Shown here one piece after another: positions 5,750 through 6,056 of a stretch of DNA of 6,056 nucleotides. Below the pieces are notes generated by a model, which was not told where the DNA came from, ran no database searches, and worked only from the letters and a program-made list of their open reading frames with translations. The DNA comes from JABEVB01 sp049965775. Its GTDB lineage: Bacteria; Planctomycetota; Phycisphaerae; WQYP01. The position numbers and the translations under genes are program-made. Every line of letters begins with the position of its first letter. Positions within the stretch are counted from its first letter, which is position 1. The DNA lies in assembly GCA_049965775.1 (NCBI GenBank), contig JBMFVX010000158.1:1-6056 (forward strand), written 5' to 3'.

Positions 5750-5932
5750 TTACTCGATTTCCAATTCAACGGTTCCCTTTACCAGACTTCCTGATGCGAG
5801 GTGTTCCGCAGGAATTATTCGCAGCGTACAGACATTTGGATCGCCATCATCAAAGAAATATCCTAATCGTTCACGACTTTTCGGTCGGACAGTCCCACAG
5901 TGCGTCGCAATAATGGTTATTATATATTTCAC
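5750..5932 (-). CDS. Possible small hypothetical protein (60 residues)
   Basis: Starting at a GTG (5930-5932), this frame encodes 60 residues and ends at TAA (5750-5752), 80 nt upstream of the symporter. The sequence begins MKYIITII and contains a charged stretch (KSRERLGYFFDDGDP) and a C-terminal run TVELEIE that looks like a beta strand, so it reads more like a protein than most shadow frames. I recognise no family. No good SD precedes the GTG. A TTG at 5945-5947 would add five residues, and the frame stays open to the window edge (102 codons), although a 13-bp tandem repeat lies in that extension. It could be a genuine small gene, the 3' end of a larger or decayed one, or chance. Confidence 0.3.
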   Translation of the reverse strand: MKYIITIIATHCGTVRPKSRERLGYFFDDGDPNVCTLRIIPAEHLASGSLVKGTVELEIE

Positions 5933-5952
5933 TGCAAGAAACCGCAAGAGCA

Positions 5953-5978
5953 GAGCCGGTTGCGTGAGCCGGTTGCGT
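5953..5978. repeat. Perfect 13-bp tandem duplication
   Basis: GAGCCGGTTGCGT occurs twice without a gap, at 5953-5965 and 5966-5978, with no mismatch. The identity stops exactly at both ends. Thirteen is not a multiple of three, so if it arose inside a gene it would shift the frame. Confidence 0.9.
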
Positions 5979-5982
5979 TGTC

Positions 5983-6054
5983 TTAAACCGCTTGACTGAA
6001 GCTGATTTGTGCAGTGGTGGCGAAAGGCATTACCCGCAGATGTGAGACAACAGG
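5983..6054 (-). CDS. Possible C-terminal end of a gene entering from the right edge
   Basis: One minus-strand frame is open from the window edge and stops at TAA (5983-5985). Its 23 residues include PFATTAQISFSQAV. The alternating polar and hydrophobic ending could be the end of a beta-rich protein, but 23 codons are too few to separate a gene from chance. An overlapping frame is also open here, and at most one of them is real. Confidence 0.2.
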   Translation of the reverse strand, partial: PVVSHLRVMPFATTAQISFSQAV

Positions 6055-6056
6055 TC

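Noticed and set aside
5939..5962. AACCG/CGGTT inverted repeat as a terminator of an upstream gene
   Set aside because: The stem is only 5 bp with a long loop and no T tract, and one arm is part of the tandem duplication.
5733..5999. Plus-strand frames (88 and 101 codons) in the region right of the symporter
   Set aside because: They have no SD, overlap the control region and the 13-bp repeat, and their translations show no recognisable pattern.

Overview
The window carries one compact catabolic cluster. Five complete genes all lie on the minus strand, so transcription runs from high to low coordinates: a sodium/solute symporter (SSS family, 3879-5669), a UlaG-like metallo-beta-lactamase-fold hydrolase (2969-3841), an RraA-like class II aldolase (2144-2836), a mandelate racemase/muconate lactonizing enzyme (MR/MLE) family acid-sugar dehydratase (917-2083) and a short-chain dehydrogenase/reductase (SDR, 111-908). 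No RNA gene, CRISPR array or insertion sequence was recognised.

The gene content is typical of a heterotrophic bacterium that scavenges sugars or sugar acids. Shine-Dalgarno (SD) sequences precede every gene, genes are tightly spaced, and two of the five start with TTG. The symporter and the RraA/MR/SDR combination resemble clusters I associate with Acidobacteriota, Planctomycetota or Verrucomicrobiota. That placement is an impression from protein style, not something the sequence proves.

Layout in transcription order. At the right edge (5750-6056) is a poorly defined stretch with a possible 3' end of an upstream gene, an exact 13-bp tandem duplication and a possible 60-residue ORF. From 5670 to 5749 is the probable control region of the cluster: a sigma70-like promoter, a LacI/GalR-type operator candidate overlapping it, and an SD placed inside a small dyad. 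The symporter and lactonase-like genes follow, 37 nt apart. A 132-nt gap then holds a rho-independent terminator candidate and an 18-bp dyad, dividing the cluster into symporter-hydrolase and aldolase-dehydratase-dehydrogenase. The last three genes are spaced by 60 and 8 nt, and the SD of the SDR gene overlaps the stop codon of the dehydratase gene. The first 110 bases hold no recognised feature.

The enzymes fit a non-phosphorylative pathway. A sugar or sugar acid is imported with Na+. The SDR oxidises a sugar to a lactone, or a later keto-acid intermediate. The UlaG-like enzyme opens the lactone. The enolase-superfamily enzyme dehydrates the aldonate to a 2-keto-3-deoxy acid, and the RraA-like aldolase cleaves that to pyruvate plus an aldehyde. 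The individual families are read from the sequence. The order, the substrate and the assignment of RraA and UlaG relatives to aldolase and lactonase steps are inference. No sugar kinase, conventional KDG aldolase or regulator gene lies within the window.
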